A stretch of DNA of 8,377 bases, from positions 1 through 8,377 of the forward strand of contig RFJN01000335.1 of assembly GCA_003694875.1 (NCBI GenBank), in the 5' to 3' direction. The notes beneath the pieces are model-generated. The model ran no database searches, was not told the origin of the DNA, and saw nothing but the letters and a program-made list of their open reading frames with translations. Every line of letters starts with the position of its first letter. Position 1 is the stretch's first letter. The position numbers and the translations under genes were made by a program. This DNA is from Planctomycetota bacterium. GTDB lineage: Bacteria > Planctomycetota > J058 > J103. Positions 6,908 to 8,377 of this stretch are shown here, one piece after another.

Positions 6908-8041
6908 TCACATGATCTCCAGTCGTGCCCGCAGCGCGCCGGCGCGTTCGATTGCCTGGAAGATCGCGATGATGTCGCGCGGCGTGCCGCCGAGCGCGTT
7001 GAGCGCGGCGGCGAGATCGCCCACCGTCGTCGTGCGGCGCAGGATCACGAAGTGGCTGCCCTGCTCGGCCGCCTTGACCTGGGTGCGCGGCAGCACCTCG
7101 GTGCTGCCGCCGCTGAGCGCGGGCGGCTGCGAGGCGACCGGGGTCTCGGTCACGGTGACCGTCAGGTTGCCGTGCGAGATCACGACGGTGCCGATCTCGA
7201 CCCGCTCACCCGCGACGATGGTGCCGGTCCGCTCGTTGATCACGACCTTGGCGGGGGTGTCGGGTTCGACCTCGAGATCGAGCAACTTCGCGACGAACGG
7301 GACCGCGCGCCGCTCGCGCAGCGTCTCGGTGGGCAGCAGCACCTCGATCGCGGCCGCGTCGAGCGCACGCGCCGAGGCGCCGACCTGCTCGGTGACCGCG
7401 GCCGCGACCCGCTCCGCCGTCCGGAAGCTGGGGGTGCGCAGCAGCAGGCGCACCCGGCCGTCGGCGGCCACGAGGTGCATGGGCACCTCGCGCTCCACGA
7501 GCGCGCCGCCGGGGATCCGGGCGACGGTGGGGTGGTTGCGCTGCGCGCTCGCGCCCTGCCCGCCGAACGAGAACCCGCCCACGCTGAGCGAGCCCTGCGC
7601 CACGGCGTAGACCTGCCCGTCGGCGCCCTCGAGCGGCGCCTGCAGAAGCGTGCCGCCGAACAGGCTCTTCGCGTCGCCGATCGTCGAGAGGTTCACGTCG
7701 ATCCGTTGCCCGGGTCGGGCGAACGGCGGCAGCGTCGCGGTGATGAGCACCGCCGCCACGTTGTCGCTCTTGACGTCCCGCTGCGTGACCCGCAGGCCGA
7801 GCCGCCGGTAGACGTTGGCGAGCATCTGCTTCGAGGCCGGCGAACGGTCTCCGGTCCCGTTGAGCCCGACCACGATGCCGATTCCGTAGATCTGGTTGTC
7901 GCGCACCCCGTCGATATCGACGAGTTCTGCAAGGCGTGCGGCGTGCGCCGACGGCGCACCGAAGCCGAGTGCTGCCGCGCACACCAGCCCCAGCACCGCC
8001 CACCGGCGGGAGCCTGCGATCGCTGCGCTGGTCATGTCCAC
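6908..8041 (-). CDS. flgI: Flagellar P-ring protein FlgI
   Basis: FlgI polymerises in the periplasm as the P ring, the bushing around the rod at the peptidoglycan layer. A Sec signal peptide spans about 1-34: RR at 11-12, hydrophobic VLGLVCAAALGFGA and cleavage after AHA. The mature protein opens ARLAELVDIDGVRDNQIYGI. Other signatures are VVGLNGTGD (57-65), DAKSLFGGTLLQAPLEGADG (123-142), VYAVAQGSL (144-152), VINERTGTIVAG (267-278), HGNLTVTV (290-297) and the C-terminal DIIAIFQAIERAGALRARLE (356-375). At 377 residues it has normal family length and no visible break. Two near starts exist: the ATG at 8041 (3 bases from GGGGAGG) and the ATG at 8035 (9 bases), and the second has the better spacing. 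It follows flgH by 15 bases. Confidence 0.97.
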   Translation of the reverse strand: MDMTSAAIAGSRRWAVLGLVCAAALGFGAPSAHAARLAELVDIDGVRDNQIYGIGIVVGLNGTGDRSPASKQMLANVYRRLGLRVTQRDVKSDNVAAVLITATLPPFARPGQRIDVNLSTIGDAKSLFGGTLLQAPLEGADGQVYAVAQGSLSVGGFSFGGQGASAQRNHPTVARIPGGALVEREVPMHLVAADGRVRLLLRTPSFRTAERVAAAVTEQVGASARALDAAAIEVLLPTETLRERRAVPFVAKLLDLEVEPDTPAKVVINERTGTIVAGERVEIGTVVISHGNLTVTVTETPVASQPPALSGGSTEVLPRTQVKAAEQGSHFVILRRTTTVGDLAAALNALGGTPRDIIAIFQAIERAGALRARLEIM

Positions 8042-8044
8042 CGT

Positions 8045-8051
8045 CCTCCCC
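8045..8051 (-). promoter_or_regulatory. Ribosome binding site of flgI
   Basis: GGGGAGG on the minus strand lies 3 bases before the ATG at 8041 and 9 bases before an in-frame ATG at 8035. The spacing favours 8035, giving a protein two residues shorter with the same signal peptide. Confidence 0.6.
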
Positions 8052-8056
8052 GTCCG

Positions 8057-8377
8057 TCAGAACGGCCACAGGTTGTCGATGATGAAGTGCACGATCTGGC
8101 CCACGACACCGCGTTCGGTCGTGCGCGTGTCGGGGCCGTCACCGATCAGGCGCACGCTCGCGTTGGCGACGTTCTCGCTGAGCACGACGTTGTCGGTGGT
8201 GACATCGAGCGGTCGCACGATACCGGTCACCACCATGACGCGCTCCTGGTTGTCGACGGTGACGGTGTGCCGGCCCTCGACGACGAGGTTGCCATTGGGC
8301 TGCACGTCGACGACCGTCACCGCGAGCCGCCACTCCATGGTGGCGTCGCGCGCCACGCTCGCCGAGCCCTTGAAGCC
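8057..8377 (-). CDS. flgH: Flagellar L-ring protein FlgH, C-terminal part (5' end off the window)
   Basis: FlgH is an outer-membrane lipoprotein that forms the L ring around the rod. Only its last 106 residues are present. The reading frame is open to the right edge, so the GTG at 8356 is internal and not the true start. The visible part begins GFKGSASVARDATMEWRLAV and carries the family core VDVQPNGNLVVEGRHTVTV, then ERVMVVTGIVRPLDVTTDNVV and a final FIIDNLWPF. In E. coli FlgH the matching regions are the ANGNLVVVGE and FSGVVNPR segments near the C-terminus. The lipobox and signal peptide lie beyond the window. It is followed after 15 bases by flgI, the usual flgHI order. Confidence 0.95.
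   Translation of the reverse strand, partial: GFKGSASVARDATMEWRLAVTVVDVQPNGNLVVEGRHTVTVDNQERVMVVTGIVRPLDVTTDNVVLSENVANASVRLIGDGPDTRTTERGVVGQIVHFIIDNLWPF

Noticed and set aside
8057..8356. A 99-residue small gene starting at GTG 8356
   Set aside because: The same frame is open upstream to the window edge and the sequence matches the C-terminal part of FlgH, so this is a truncated view of a larger gene.
1..8377. Very frequent CTCGAG, GATCG and GCGATCGC-like words
   Set aside because: They fall in the coding frames as favoured codons (Leu-Glu, Ala-Ile and similar) and show no regular spacing, so they look like codon preference rather than a repeat or recognition system.

Overview
The window is one tightly packed block of flagellar genes, all on the minus strand, from a very GC-rich diderm (Gram-negative type) bacterium. 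P-ring (FlgI) and L-ring (FlgH) proteins imply an outer membrane. Domain insertions in FlgK and FlgL, a stand-alone FlgJ rod-binding domain and an HDOD neighbour suggest a Planctomycetota- or deltaproteobacteria-like lineage rather than an enterobacterium. That placement rests on remembered family features and is weak; I do not assign a phylum.

In transcription order (right to left) the genes are: flgH (3' part only, 8377-8057), flgI (8041-6908), a short flgJ-type rod-binding protein (6906-6556), flgN (6559-6077), flgK (6073-4088), flgL (4061-2565), a GspE/PilB/PulE-family ATPase (2552-564), and the 5' part of a zinc-ribbon plus HDOD protein (548 to beyond position 1). Neighbouring genes are separated by 26 bases or fewer, and flgJ/flgN overlap by 4. 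Most starts have a clear GGAG-type ribosome binding site. I see no promoter, terminator, RNA gene, repeat array or mobile element inside, so this looks like the middle of one operon. No stretch without a gene exceeds 26 bases.

The first six genes make one assembly module. FlgI and FlgH form the P and L rings around the rod, the FlgJ-type protein supports rod assembly, FlgN chaperones the hook-associated proteins, and FlgK and FlgL form the hook-filament junction. The last two genes are the unusual part. A type II secretion/type IV pilus-type motor ATPase, with four tandem MshEN-like repeats at its N-terminus, follows flgL by 12 bases. An HDOD protein with an N-terminal four-cysteine ribbon follows it, in the same reading frame and separated only by a TGA and a short spacer. 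No partner pilus or secretion gene is visible. The arrangement suggests a link between flagellum and pilus/secretion control, possibly through cyclic di-GMP, but that is inference.
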